A stretch of 64,000 nucleotides of DNA, taken from assembly GCA_045644765.1 (NCBI GenBank), contig JAZRHM010000038.1, positions 62,001-126,000 of the forward strand. The letters are read 5' to 3'. Every line of letters starts with the position of its first letter. Position 1 is the first letter of the stretch. Below are positions 1 to 9,697 of the stretch, one piece after another. Source of the stretch: JAFTYO01 sp045644765 (GTDB lineage: Bacteria; Pseudomonadota; Alphaproteobacteria; RF32; CAG-239). A model generated the notes under the pieces. It was given only the letters and a program-made list of their open reading frames with translations, ran no database searches and was not told the origin of the DNA. The position numbers were made by a program, and so were the translations under genes.

Positions 1-1
1 T

Positions 2-349
2 GCGGACATGAGTAAGGCTATTGAATCTTGTCGTATTTGGATTAGTAAAAACTACCGCCACTACTATAATAAAGGGCGCGTGATCTTACCGAAACCGGAA
101 ATTTGTTTGTTGGCAAACAAAAACTGTACCAAGCCATGTATTGTGTCATGTCACACATCTGGTAAAAAAAATTTTGACACGACCTATCGCCGAATTCTTA
201 TCAGTGAGTTTGGTATCAAAGAGTATGGATGGGGAAATGAAAAAAGAAAAAATGTATATCCCGCAATATACATTCTGAAAAAGAAATTTCTGCAAATTAA
301 CCGAAATATTAATTTGAATGAATACGAATTTATTTCTCCGGAACAATAG
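2..349 (+). CDS. Hypothetical protein, C-terminal part (open at left edge)
   Basis: The reading frame is open from the window edge to a TAG stop. An ATG lies at 8, but the frame continues upstream of it, so the true start may be outside the window. The visible 113 residues are basic and rich in Lys, Asn and Tyr. They contain a short Cys-rich stretch (NKNCTKPCIVSC) and no motif I recognise. A hairpin terminator follows directly, which supports a real gene ending here. The function is unknown. Confidence 0.5.
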   Translation, partial: ADMSKAIESCRIWISKNYRHYYNKGRVILPKPEICLLANKNCTKPCIVSCHTSGKKNFDTTYRRILISEFGIKEYGWGNEKRKNVYPAIYILKKKFLQINRNINLNEYEFISPEQ

Positions 350-350
350 A

Positions 351-380
351 ATAAGGTGGCCAAAGGCCACCTATTCTCAT
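351..380 (+). terminator. Hairpin terminator after the left-edge gene
   Basis: AGGTGGCC (354-361) and GGCCACCT (365-372) form an 8-bp stem with an AAA loop, followed by a short T-rich stretch. It lies between two convergent genes and may serve both. Confidence 0.55.
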
Positions 381-407
381 TTAAACACATATTTTCTGAT
401 ATGCGAA

Positions 408-1763
408 CTATAAGGGAATACTAATGAGTACCCTCAAGCCTCCCATATCACTTTGTCCTAACTCAATTGTTCCGCCATGCGAAACTATAATATCACGTGC
501 AATGGATAAGCCTAACCCGACACCTCCCGTCTCCTTGTTACGAGATCCTTCGATTCTATAAAAAGCCTTAAACACTTCTTCTCTTTTGTCTTCAGGAATC
601 CCCGGTCCGTCGTCATCAACTTTAATTTCCATCTTACTATTATTACTTTCTAAAACCACTGCTACGGTTTTACCATAATAAAAAGCATTAGAAATAATAT
701 TGGTAACTGCACGTTTTAGAGCTTGTTCACGTCCCTGAATTGCACTTACCTGATCATTTGTAGTATATCTTATCATGGTTTTAGAATTGCGAAACTTATT
801 TAAAATACTCAAAATCATCTCATTCATATCAACAAATGTATTTGTTTCTCCACCTTCACCACTCACAAAAGCCAAATAGCCATCAAGCATTTTCTCCATT
901 TCAGAAATATCATCTATAAATTCTTCATTATCCTCATTTTTAGGAAGCATAGCAAGTTGAAGTTTCATACGTGTAAGTGGAGTTCTTAAATCATGCGAAA
1001 CACCTGCAAGCATCTGTGTGCGTTCCGAAATTTGACGATGTATTCTTTCTTTCATTTTGGTAAAAGCAATACCTGCTTTTCTAACTTCTGATGAACCATA
1101 AGGCTTAAATGGGGTATCAATTCCTTTACCAAAATCTTCAGCTGCTTCTGCCAACTGCCTGATTGAACGAGCTTGTGTGCGTAAAAATAATGACGAAACA
1201 ATAAATAACAACAAAGAAGTTCCAACCATCCAAGCGATAAAACCAAACAGTGATGATGAAAAAATATTCTTAGTTGGTGTCATAAACTTATATAAACCAT
1301 TTTGCGTATCAACCATAGCTATCAAATTAGAACCTTCTGCGGGAAGATATAAATGTGTAACGGCATCAGGAAAATCTCGTCTTAATGATTCTTCAAAAAA
1401 ACCCGTGACCATTTTATTGTTTCGAGAAGTTTCATTCATTTCCGAATATTTATTTTCATTATCAAAATACTCAACTTCTATACCATAAAGTTTTTTACTC
1501 AAATTTTTAATGTTTTCAAAATTATCATAATTTTGTTCTGACAAATTAACTACAAAAGCCATATTAGAACTTAAATTATCAGATAAACGACGACCTACTT
1601 TTCCCCAACTACCACTAAAATAGGCAATAACAGAAACTATCTGAACCACAATCAGCGGAATAATAATTAAAAGCATCGTACGGAAAAACAGTGTTTTAGG
1701 CAGCAACTTCAGTTTCAAATAACGCAAAGTTCCTTCAACTTTTTTAGGAAATCGAATATGCAT
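408..1763 (-). CDS. Sensor histidine kinase, EnvZ-like
   Basis: Inner-membrane sensor kinase of 451 aa. A first membrane segment lies at about residues 28-50, then a periplasmic sensor region, then a second membrane segment at about 172-194 and a HAMP-like linker. The HisKA box SHDLRTPLTR places the phospho-acceptor at His257. The ATPase domain shows the N box (NIISNAFYYGK), G1 (DDDGPGIPED) and G2 (GGVGLGLSIA). It starts 18 bp after the response regulator stop and has an AGGAGG ribosome binding site, so the two form one operon. The EnvZ resemblance is in architecture; the signal it senses cannot be read from the sequence. Confidence 0.93.
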   Translation of the reverse strand: MHIRFPKKVEGTLRYLKLKLLPKTLFFRTMLLIIIPLIVVQIVSVIAYFSGSWGKVGRRLSDNLSSNMAFVVNLSEQNYDNFENIKNLSKKLYGIEVEYFDNENKYSEMNETSRNNKMVTGFFEESLRRDFPDAVTHLYLPAEGSNLIAMVDTQNGLYKFMTPTKNIFSSSLFGFIAWMVGTSLLLFIVSSLFLRTQARSIRQLAEAAEDFGKGIDTPFKPYGSSEVRKAGIAFTKMKERIHRQISERTQMLAGVSHDLRTPLTRMKLQLAMLPKNEDNEEFIDDISEMEKMLDGYLAFVSGEGGETNTFVDMNEMILSILNKFRNSKTMIRYTTNDQVSAIQGREQALKRAVTNIISNAFYYGKTVAVVLESNNSKMEIKVDDDGPGIPEDKREEVFKAFYRIEGSRNKETGGVGLGLSIARDIIVSHGGTIELGQSDMGGLRVLISIPL

Positions 1764-1781
1764 ATCTTCCTCCTTATTAAA

Positions 1782-2471
1782 TTATTCAGGTAAAAGCATA
1801 TATCCCTTTCCTCGGATAGTTTGCAAGTACCTTGGATTTTTTGAATCTTTTTCTATCTTCTTTCTCAGTCGTGTTATCTGCACATCTATTGATCTTGGAC
1901 TTTGTCCCGAACCTAAAATATCCGCCAATTTTTCTCTTGTAAAAATCTGTCCCGGTTTTTGACTTAAAACACTTAATAACATCTGTTCAACAGGAGTTAT
2001 ATGAATAATAGCACCTTGTTTGGTCATCAATTCTTTTTTTACAATATCATATAAACACAAACCCAAATTAAGGGGAGCATTAATATCTGTTTGTTCCTGA
2101 GGAGCCCTTTTAAATATATTCTTAATTCTCAAAACAAGCTCTTTGGGTTCAAACGGCTTAGGCAAATAATCGTCTGCACCAGCTTCTAACCCCACAATTC
2201 TATCGGCTGTTTCGCCCATAGCTGTAAGCATAATAACCGGGACATTACTTTCTAAACGTAATTTCTTCAAAAAATCGACACCACTGATACCTGGCATCAT
2301 AACATCGACAATCAGCATATCAAACTTATACTGTTCAAGCATATAAACAGCATCTGTTGCATCTTTAGCTCCGGACACAGAAAAGCCTTGTTCACGTAAA
2401 AAACGTTCTAACAGGCTCCTCAGTCTGGTGTCGTCATCAACAACCAAAATATGTTGTTTTTCTTTTTCCAT
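1782..2471 (-). CDS. OmpR-family response regulator
   Basis: A 229-aa DNA-binding response regulator. The receiver domain has acidic residues DDD near residues 12-14, the phospho-acceptor Asp56 (LIVDVMMPG), the switch Thr in MLTA and Lys105 (YLPKPF). The C-terminal half is a winged helix of the OmpR/PhoB type (SIDVQITRLRKKIE, TIRGKGYML). Its ATG overlaps the pgsA stop codon by one base (TAATG), which suggests translational coupling. It is probably the partner of the kinase encoded just downstream. Confidence 0.94.
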   Translation of the reverse strand: MEKEKQHILVVDDDTRLRSLLERFLREQGFSVSGAKDATDAVYMLEQYKFDMLIVDVMMPGISGVDFLKKLRLESNVPVIMLTAMGETADRIVGLEAGADDYLPKPFEPKELVLRIKNIFKRAPQEQTDINAPLNLGLCLYDIVKKELMTKQGAIIHITPVEQMLLSVLSQKPGQIFTREKLADILGSGQSPRSIDVQITRLRKKIEKDSKNPRYLQTIRGKGYMLLPE

Positions 2472-3148
2472 TATTTTTTAGTTGTTTTTTTTGTTGATAC
2501 TTTTTTTGTAGTCTTTTTAGCTGTTTTTTTAGCTATTTTTTTAGCCGGTTGTTTTACATTTTTTACCGCCACAACTTTAGCTTCAACAGTTTTTGCTTTT
2601 TCTAAAGACTTAACATAATCAACACTTTTTTGGAAATATTGATAACCGGTAATAAACGTTAAAATACCTGCAATCCAAAGCAAAAGTTCCCCAATATAGT
2701 GCCATACCCATAAACCGTTAAAAAGCATCATAGCCAATGCTGTCATTTGAAAACCTGTTTTCCATTTTGCCAAACGTGTTACGGGCAAACCGACATTTAC
2801 TTCGCGTAAAAATTCTCTAAGTCCAGAAACTAAAATTTCTCTGCATAAAATCACAAATACAGGAATATAACTTAACTTTGTCCATATCATATCAGGTTTT
2901 ACCAAAATAACAACCAAAGCAGAAGCTACCAAAAGCTTATCTGCAATCGGATCAAGTAATCGTCCGAAAGCGGATGTCTGATTTCTGCATCTTGCTAAAT
3001 AGCCGTCAAAATAATCTGTAACGGCAGCTGCCACAAACAATATTCCGATAAACATTGTCCATGCAAATGAATTAACATATAAAGATAAAAAGATAACCGG
3101 AATTACCAAAATTCTGGAAATTGTTAAAATATTAGGCAAATTATACAC
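2471..3148 (-). CDS. pgsA: CDP-diacylglycerol-glycerol-3-phosphate 3-phosphatidyltransferase
   Basis: Makes phosphatidylglycerol-phosphate from CDP-diacylglycerol and glycerol-3-phosphate in the inner membrane. The CDP-alcohol phosphotransferase signature is complete: D45, D48-G49, A52-R53, G62, D66 and D70, with the expected spacing. Several hydrophobic segments surround it. The start is GTG at 3148, preceded by AAGGGGA. Residues about 199-225 form an added tail of Lys, Thr and Ala (KKTAKKTTKK type) that is not part of the usual enzyme. It lies between uvrC and the two-component genes and overlaps the regulator start. Confidence 0.93.
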   Translation of the reverse strand: MYNLPNILTISRILVIPVIFLSLYVNSFAWTMFIGILFVAAAVTDYFDGYLARCRNQTSAFGRLLDPIADKLLVASALVVILVKPDMIWTKLSYIPVFVILCREILVSGLREFLREVNVGLPVTRLAKWKTGFQMTALAMMLFNGLWVWHYIGELLLWIAGILTFITGYQYFQKSVDYVKSLEKAKTVEAKVVAVKNVKQPAKKIAKKTAKKTTKKVSTKKTTKK

Positions 3149-3211
3149 GTGACTTCCCCTTATAAAAATTAATTATAATCTTAAGACTGATATCATCATA
3201 AAACAAAAAAA

Positions 3212-5017
3212 TCATTTATGAAAGTAATTATAAATTTTTTCAGCTGTTTTTTTACTTATACCGGAAACTTTTTTCAAATCTTCTGTTCCGGCACCTGCAA
3301 CATCATCCGCCGAACCAAAATAAATAAGTAAATCACGTTTTCTTTTAGCCCCAATTCCTTCTATTTCATCAAGCCTTGATTTAGATATTGACTTACTTCG
3401 TTTTTTACGATGTGTCCCAATAGCAAAACGATGCGCTTCATCTCGTAAAGTCTGCAAATAAAAAGCTAAAGAAGACCTATACTCAAGAGCAAAGCTTTCT
3501 TTTCCTTTAATATGGTAAAATTCTTTTCCCGCATTTCTTTCTTTTCCTTTTGAAATCGCAATTATATATATATCATCAAGGTTATAATCTTTTAATGCCT
3601 CATGAACAGCATTTAATTGTCCCAAACCTCCGTCAATTAAAATAACATCAGGTTTATTTTGCTCGGTCAAATTATCAAAACGTCTACGCAAGACTTCTTT
3701 CATCATAGCAAAGTCATCATTTGTAATTTCCGTATTTTTGATGTTAAATGTTCTATACGATTTTTTATCAAATCCTTGATCGGTTGCAACAACCATTGCT
3801 CCTACAGCATATGCCCCCTGAATATGTGAATTGTCATAAATTTCGATTCTTTTTGGGACTACCGGCAATGAAAAAATTTCTTTTAATTCTTGTAAATTTT
3901 TATTCACTGACGAATTTAATGCAATTTTTCTTTCAAGTGATTCCATGGCATTTATATTTGCCATTTCTACCAATTTGTATTTATCTCCTTTTATCGGTAT
4001 TAATATTTTTGTATTAAGAGCTTTTTGTAAAAAATCATGATTACTCAATTCAAACGGTATATATATTTCTTTAGGGACAACATTAGAAGTATAAAAATCA
4101 CTTATAAATGCTTCTAATATTTCTTCACGTTCAGCATCGTTTATTTGCTTCGGAAAAAAAGATACATTACCGCAATTTTGCCCGTTACGTACAATAAAAA
4201 CTTCAATACACGCTACAGAATTTTTAAAGGCAAAACCAATAATATCTGCTGATTTTATATTAGAATATTCAACATTTTTGCCGTTCCAAATTGATGTTAA
4301 AAATTTAATTCTGTCTCGCAAAATTATAGCTTGTTCAAAATCTGCATTATCACTTGCCTGATTCATTTTTAAGGTCAATTCGTCAACGATTCTTGTATTT
4401 TTACCTTCCAAAAAATCTACCGCATCTTTAACAGATTTTTGATAATCTTTTTTAGATATTTTTCTCACACATGGTGCTGAACATCTTTTTATCTGATACA
4501 ACAAACAAGGTCTTTGCCTATTACAAAACACACTATCTCTGCAAGAACGTAACAAAAAGGCTTTTTGAACAAAATCTAATGTTTCATTAACAGCCGTTGC
4601 ACTTGCAAAAGGTCCGAAATATTTATTTTTATTATTCTTTTTGCCTCTGAATTTTCTTAAAGAAGGATAATCTTCTTGCATATTAATCATAATCAGAGGA
4701 AACGATTTATCATCTTTTAGCAAAATATTAAAACGAGGAGAAAATTGCTTGATTAATTCATTTTCCAACAGTAGGGCTTTTGTTTCGTTTTCAACAACAA
4801 TAAACTCCATACTGTCAACTTCCGATACCATTTTCTTTAATCTTGTCGGAAGCTTATCAAAATGAGTATACGCTACAATTCTGTTTTTTATATTTTTGGC
4901 TTTACCAACATATAACACCTCGCCTGTTTTACTTATCATGCGATAAACACCGGCTTTTGAAGGCGCAACTTTTACATTATTTTGCAAAACTTCAAGTCCG
5001 TGTTTTATATCCGCCAT
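3212..5017 (-). CDS. uvrC: Excinuclease ABC subunit C
   Basis: Dual-incision nuclease of nucleotide excision repair, 601 aa, which is normal length. The N-terminal GIY-YIG nuclease appears as GVY (23-25) and YVGKAK (36-41). A Cys-rich segment follows at about 160-185 (CRDSVFC, CLLY, CSAPC), then a UVR/UvrB-binding region near 205-240. The C-terminal endonuclease half includes YDNSHIQGA and LIDGGLGQL, and a helix-hairpin-helix pair ends the protein (GIGAKRKRDLL, VSGISKKTAEKI). The ribosome binding site is AGAGG. It starts just after the ZIP transporter gene and is followed by pgsA. Confidence 0.97.
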   Translation of the reverse strand: MADIKHGLEVLQNNVKVAPSKAGVYRMISKTGEVLYVGKAKNIKNRIVAYTHFDKLPTRLKKMVSEVDSMEFIVVENETKALLLENELIKQFSPRFNILLKDDKSFPLIMINMQEDYPSLRKFRGKKNNKNKYFGPFASATAVNETLDFVQKAFLLRSCRDSVFCNRQRPCLLYQIKRCSAPCVRKISKKDYQKSVKDAVDFLEGKNTRIVDELTLKMNQASDNADFEQAIILRDRIKFLTSIWNGKNVEYSNIKSADIIGFAFKNSVACIEVFIVRNGQNCGNVSFFPKQINDAEREEILEAFISDFYTSNVVPKEIYIPFELSNHDFLQKALNTKILIPIKGDKYKLVEMANINAMESLERKIALNSSVNKNLQELKEIFSLPVVPKRIEIYDNSHIQGAYAVGAMVVATDQGFDKKSYRTFNIKNTEITNDDFAMMKEVLRRRFDNLTEQNKPDVILIDGGLGQLNAVHEALKDYNLDDIYIIAISKGKERNAGKEFYHIKGKESFALEYRSSLAFYLQTLRDEAHRFAIGTHRKKRSKSISKSRLDEIEGIGAKRKRDLLIYFGSADDVAGAGTEDLKKVSGISKKTAEKIYNYFHK

Positions 5018-5026
5018 TTTTACCTC

Positions 5027-5809
5027 TTAATGCAAAACCATAAAGATAAAAGTCATTAAAATAAATCCACCAAAAACTGCTGCTGCAGATTTATCTGTTT
5101 TTTTGGTTCCATACGTTTCCGGCAAAATTTCATTAATCACCACAAACATCAAAATACCTCCGGCCATTGCCATTACCGATGGTATGATATGTACATTAAA
5201 TCCCGTAATTAAAAGACCTATAAGTGAACCTACAGGTTGCAACATACCCATTGCCAAAGAAACCATCGCCGCATTTATTTTTGATTTCCCTGCTCCATAT
5301 AAAGCAATTGCCATAATTAATCCTTCCGGTATATTATGAATTGCAATTCCCAAAACCAAACTGGTAGGATTTAATAATTCATGTGCCCCATAAGCCACAC
5401 CCACTGCCAAACCTTCAGGCAATTTATGAAGAGAAATTGCAATAATAAAAAGCCAAGCTTTTTTCAAATCAAACGAAGGTCCGTGATGACCTATATGATT
5501 ATGTTCATGTGGCAAAACATCGTTCAATAACCAAACAAATGCAACACCAAAAAAAACTGCTCCGCAATAATGAAGCGCCCCGACATATGAATTAATATTT
5601 GAACCCATAATTTCAGTCATAGCAGGAACCAACAGTGAAAACACGGATGCAGATAACATAACACCGGCAGCAATATTAAGCATAATATTTATATTATCTT
5701 TTGAATATTTTTTCTTCAAAAAAATACAAAATCCGCCTAAACCGGTAAATATACCGGCAATAAATGATGCCATAAAACCGCCTAAAAAAGAAGTACTAAT
5801 CAGATCCAT
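5027..5809 (-). CDS. ZIP-family divalent metal transporter
   Basis: Inner-membrane protein that probably imports zinc or a related metal. It has eight predicted hydrophobic helices with the ZIP metal-site motifs HKLPEGLAVG and HNIPEGLIMA. A His-rich cytoplasmic loop (HEHNHIGHHG) precedes them. I place the start at ATG 5809, six bases after GAGG; a TTG two codons upstream touches the ribosome binding site and is less likely. The start overlaps the end of the preceding nucleoside-hydrolase-like gene by 14 bp. The exact metal is not determined. Confidence 0.9.
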   Translation of the reverse strand: MDLISTSFLGGFMASFIAGIFTGLGGFCIFLKKKYSKDNINIMLNIAAGVMLSASVFSLLVPAMTEIMGSNINSYVGALHYCGAVFFGVAFVWLLNDVLPHEHNHIGHHGPSFDLKKAWLFIIAISLHKLPEGLAVGVAYGAHELLNPTSLVLGIAIHNIPEGLIMAIALYGAGKSKINAAMVSLAMGMLQPVGSLIGLLITGFNVHIIPSVMAMAGGILMFVVINEILPETYGTKKTDKSAAAVFGGFILMTFIFMVLH

Positions 5810-6776
5810 CTGCAACCTCTTCTTTTTTACGTGTCAATTGTGCTAAAGTTATTTTTTTAGGCATTAACTTATCTGCAAAAATTTCTACAAATTTTTCTTT
5901 CATAAGTTCAGGATCAACAATATCTGCAAAGAAAATTTGCTTATCACTGTTTTCTTCTTTTTCTATACTTCCGCCTGACTTTTTATACAATCCTTCAGCT
6001 AAAGCTAATGCTGATATCATATCATAATGCATTGAAATCGGATTATTTTCTTTTGAAGCTTCAACAAGCGCTCTTGCGACAGGATTTTTGCTTGATCTTA
6101 TTTTATCTAAAAATTCATATTTCATACCAAGTTTTTTAATATTTCGACTTGGAACCAAAATCATTTTCAAATCTTTTTCTTGTACATATTCGAACAAAGT
6201 TTCTGCTGCAGGATAACCAATTTTAAAATTAAAACATTCCGGATTCGGTAAATAATATCCTGTTTCTGTTTTATTTTCCAAAACATCGCCAACGGCAACA
6301 ATCTTTTTAACTTTTTTCTTTAATGCATCTTGCGAACCTTTAATATACTTTGCAAAATCAGCAAACGGAGCATTAAGTAAAATAAATATATTTCTGTCTT
6401 TGACTGATTTTATATATTCTTGCAAAAACACTACACCGCTTCGTAAAATTGTCATTCCGGCATTTTCAAAAATCTTGGAAAATTCATTTTCAGGATAATT
6501 GTTTTCTGATATTTCATCTATAACATCATAATCACCACCGGGAACAACTCTGACAAACGGTTGTCCTAAATATGACATTGCACCTTTTACATACATTGCT
6601 CTGCGGCGTTTTACTTCATAAACTCCAAGTTCGGTAACAATACCTTTTATATTAATATAATTATGTTCAGCTAAATAAGCCAAAACCACCATCGACGCTA
6701 AATCATCGTGATAATTATTAATATCGGTAAAAACCAATACCTCAGGTATTTTACGTTCCTTTTTTTTCTTTGCCAT
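5796..6776 (-). CDS. Nucleoside-hydrolase-like protein (IUNH superfamily)
   Basis: About 326 aa. The N-terminal FTDINNYHDDLASM resembles the DxDxxxDD calcium-site motif of inosine-uridine nucleoside hydrolases, but the first Asp positions are altered. Later segments (ILLNAPFADFAKYI, KKIVAVGDVL, SMHYDMISALAL) follow the fold of that family. Hydrolysis of a ribonucleoside is therefore plausible but unproven. The start at ATG 6776 has GGGA upstream and follows the gatB stop by one base. An ATG at 6794 lies inside gatB and has no ribosome binding site. Confidence 0.7.
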   Translation of the reverse strand: MAKKKKERKIPEVLVFTDINNYHDDLASMVVLAYLAEHNYINIKGIVTELGVYEVKRRRAMYVKGAMSYLGQPFVRVVPGGDYDVIDEISENNYPENEFSKIFENAGMTILRSGVVFLQEYIKSVKDRNIFILLNAPFADFAKYIKGSQDALKKKVKKIVAVGDVLENKTETGYYLPNPECFNFKIGYPAAETLFEYVQEKDLKMILVPSRNIKKLGMKYEFLDKIRSSKNPVARALVEASKENNPISMHYDMISALALAEGLYKKSGGSIEKEENSDKQIFFADIVDPELMKEKFVEIFADKLMPKKITLAQLTRKKEEVADGSD

Positions 6777-6777
6777 T

Positions 6778-8235
6778 TTATCCCAATTTATCATTCAAAA
6801 TTTGATTAACCAATGTCGGATTCGCCGTCCCTTTAGATTGTTTCATCACTTGTCCGACAAACCATCCCATCAGATTTTGTTTTCCGCCTTTATATGCAGC
6901 AACATTATCAGGATTAGCCTCTAAAACAGCATCTACAATAGCTTCAATAGCACCTGTATCAGTCACTTGTTTTAAGCCCTTTTCCTCAACAATTACGTTA
7001 GGTTCCTTACCGGTTTCAACCATAATCGCAAAAACATCTTTTGCTGTTTTACCGTTAATTGTATTATCGGAAATCAAATCGACCAAAGCACCTAATTGTT
7101 CAGCAGATACCGGAGAATTTTCTAAAGTTAAATGCTTTGCATTCAACATAGCAAAAAAATCTCCCATAATCCAGTTAGCCACTTTTTTAGCATCTCTTCC
7201 TGTTGCTGCTTTTTCAAAAAAGTCTGCCGTTTCTTTATTTTCGCATAAAACACTTGCATCATAAGGCGTTAATTTAAGTTCATTAACAAAGCGTTCTTTT
7301 TTGGCATCCGGAAGTTCAACCATTTCTTTTTTTATGCTTTCGATAAACTCATCAGACAAAACCAATGGGGGTAAATCCGGTTCAGGAAAATAACGATACT
7401 CATTTGCATTTTCTTTTATTCGTAAGAATTTTGTTTCTCCTGTGTTTTGATCAAAATTTCTGGTTTGTTGCTCAATCGTTCCTCCGGTTTCATAAACCTC
7501 TATTTGGCGACGAGCTTCAAAATCAATTGCTTGCATAGCAAATTTTACAGAATTCACATTTTTAATTTCAGCTCTGGCTCTTAATTCCGAACTTCCTACC
7601 GGTCTAACGGAAACACTTGCATCACAACGCATAGATCCCTCATCCATATTGCCGTCACAAGTTCCCAAATAGCGAACAATTGAGCGTAATTTTCTTAAAA
7701 AAGCACCAGCTTCTTCAGATGATCTGAAATCCGGCTTTGTCACAAGTTCCATCAAACCTACGCCTGCCCTGTTATAATCTATATAACTTATTTTCGGATT
7801 TATATCATGAATAGATTTTCCTGTGTCTTGTTCAATATGGATTCGCTCTATGCCGATTTTTTTCGATTCGCCATTTGCTAAATCTATTGTAACTTCACCT
7901 TCTCCCACAAGCGGATATTCATACTGAGTAATTTGATAACCTTGCGGCAAATCTGCATAAAAATAATTTTTACGAGAAAAAACCGAGCGATTATTTATTT
8001 TAGCATTTAAACCTAAACCTGTTTTAACAGCTTGTCTTACACACTCCATATTCAAAACCGGCAACATCCCCGGCATGCCGGCATCTACAAAAGACACATT
8101 TTCATTTGCATCTGCTCCATATTCGGTTGATGCCGAACTGAAAATTTTAGATTTGGAAATAATCTGGCAATGAATCTCCAAACCACAAATAATTTCCCAT
8201 TTACCATTTGGTGTTTCTATAATATTTTCTGCCAT
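6778..8235 (-). CDS. gatB: Asp-tRNA(Asn)/Glu-tRNA(Gln) amidotransferase subunit B
   Basis: Subunit B of GatCAB, which binds the misacylated tRNA, activates its side-chain carboxylate and amidates it. The 485 aa include the family opening WEIICGLEIHCQI, the body motif YADLPQGYQITQYE and the C-terminal YqeY-like tRNA-binding domain ending NPTLVNQILNDKL. The ribosome binding site is GAGG. It is the last subunit in the gatC-gatA-gatB order, with only 3 bases between gatA and gatB. Confidence 0.97.
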   Translation of the reverse strand: MAENIIETPNGKWEIICGLEIHCQIISKSKIFSSASTEYGADANENVSFVDAGMPGMLPVLNMECVRQAVKTGLGLNAKINNRSVFSRKNYFYADLPQGYQITQYEYPLVGEGEVTIDLANGESKKIGIERIHIEQDTGKSIHDINPKISYIDYNRAGVGLMELVTKPDFRSSEEAGAFLRKLRSIVRYLGTCDGNMDEGSMRCDASVSVRPVGSSELRARAEIKNVNSVKFAMQAIDFEARRQIEVYETGGTIEQQTRNFDQNTGETKFLRIKENANEYRYFPEPDLPPLVLSDEFIESIKKEMVELPDAKKERFVNELKLTPYDASVLCENKETADFFEKAATGRDAKKVANWIMGDFFAMLNAKHLTLENSPVSAEQLGALVDLISDNTINGKTAKDVFAIMVETGKEPNVIVEEKGLKQVTDTGAIEAIVDAVLEANPDNVAAYKGGKQNLMGWFVGQVMKQSKGTANPTLVNQILNDKLG

Positions 8236-8238
8236 TTT

Positions 8239-9693
8239 TTATTTCCTCTGAAAATTTGCATCTTGTTCCAATGCAAAACCCGTTTTAAAAATAGTTTCTT
8301 CATCAAAAGATTTTCCGATTAATTGCATACCAATCGGCAAACCATTTTCCGAAAGGCCGATCGGCAAGCTCATAGCAGGCAACCCGGCTAAATTTACAGA
8401 TACCGTAAATACGTCATTAAGATACATATTAATCGGATTTTCTTTCATAGATTTATCACCAATCGGGAACGCCGTAACAGGAGAAGTTGGGGCTAAAATA
8501 ATATCACATTTTTCAAACGCTTTAACAAAATCTTCTCTTATCTTACGACGAACTTTTTGTGCTTTGACATAATAAGCATCATAGTATCCTGCAGATAAAA
8601 CATATGTTCCGATCATAATACGACGCTGAACTTCCTTACCAAAACCTGCTGTTCTGGTATTAATATAAAGTTCATCCAAACTCTTTCCGTCAACACGCTC
8701 ACCATATCTCAAACCATCATAACGTGCCAAATTGGAAGAAGCTTCAGCCGGAGCAATAATGTAATATACAGGCAAGGCATATTTTGCATGTGGCAATGTT
8801 ATATCAACAATTTCTGCGCCTCTTGATTTTAACATCTCAGCCGCCTTATCCCATGCTTTAACAATTTCAGGATTTAAGCCGTCAACACGATATTCTGATG
8901 GAATGCCTACCTTCAATCCTTTAATATCATTGCCTAAAACTTTTTCAAAATCAGGGACTTCAACTCTGGCAGATGTAGAATCTTTTTCATCAAATCCGGC
9001 CATTTGTTTTAACATAATAGCACAATCGGTTACATCTTTTGCCATCGGACCTGCTTGATCTAAAGATGAAGCAAATGCAATAACTCCATATCGAGAACAT
9101 CTGCCATATGTCGGTTTAATACCGGTAATTCCGCAAAAAGAAGCTGGCTGTCTTATTGAACCTCCCGTATCTGTTCCGGTTGCACCGGCACACATTTTAG
9201 CACAAACTGCCGATGCCGAACCACCTGATGATCCTCCGGAGACCAAATCGACATCCTTACTCCATGGATTTATACAAGGGCCAAAAAAACTGGTCTCATT
9301 ACTACCGCCCATTGCAAATTCATCCATATTTAACTTACCTAAAAATACGGCACCGGAATCTAACAATTTCTTGGTCACGGTCGATTCGTATTGAGGAACA
9401 AAATTTTCCAAAATATGTGAACAAGCTGTAGTTCTTATATCTTTAGTACAAAATAAATCTTTAACTCCAAGTGGTATACCTTCTAAAGCTCCGGCGATAC
9501 CTTTAGCATATTTTTCATCAGATACTTCTGCTTGTTCCAAAGCTTTTTCCGTGCATTCTGTAACATATGCATTATACTTGCGTCCGCTTTCCATATTACG
9601 GATATAGGCTTTAGTTAATTCTGTTGCCTTAAACTCCTTATTTTTTAAACCGGATATAGCTTGCGATATGGTTAAATCTGTTAAATCTGTCAT
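8239..9693 (-). CDS. gatA: Asp-tRNA(Asn)/Glu-tRNA(Gln) amidotransferase subunit A
   Basis: Glutaminase subunit of GatCAB, which releases ammonia from glutamine. It is an amidase-signature protein with the Lys of GVKDLF, the Ser-rich SGGSSGGSA and the nucleophile region GTDTGGSIRQPAS. I start it at ATG 9693, with GGAG seven bases upstream and four bases after the gatC stop. The longer open frame to 9750 would run into gatC and add a non-conserved stretch. The length of 484 aa is normal. Confidence 0.96.
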   Translation of the reverse strand: MTDLTDLTISQAISGLKNKEFKATELTKAYIRNMESGRKYNAYVTECTEKALEQAEVSDEKYAKGIAGALEGIPLGVKDLFCTKDIRTTACSHILENFVPQYESTVTKKLLDSGAVFLGKLNMDEFAMGGSNETSFFGPCINPWSKDVDLVSGGSSGGSASAVCAKMCAGATGTDTGGSIRQPASFCGITGIKPTYGRCSRYGVIAFASSLDQAGPMAKDVTDCAIMLKQMAGFDEKDSTSARVEVPDFEKVLGNDIKGLKVGIPSEYRVDGLNPEIVKAWDKAAEMLKSRGAEIVDITLPHAKYALPVYYIIAPAEASSNLARYDGLRYGERVDGKSLDELYINTRTAGFGKEVQRRIMIGTYVLSAGYYDAYYVKAQKVRRKIREDFVKAFEKCDIILAPTSPVTAFPIGDKSMKENPINMYLNDVFTVSVNLAGLPAMSLPIGLSENGLPIGMQLIGKSFDEETIFKTGFALEQDANFQRK

Positions 9694-9697
9694 TTTT

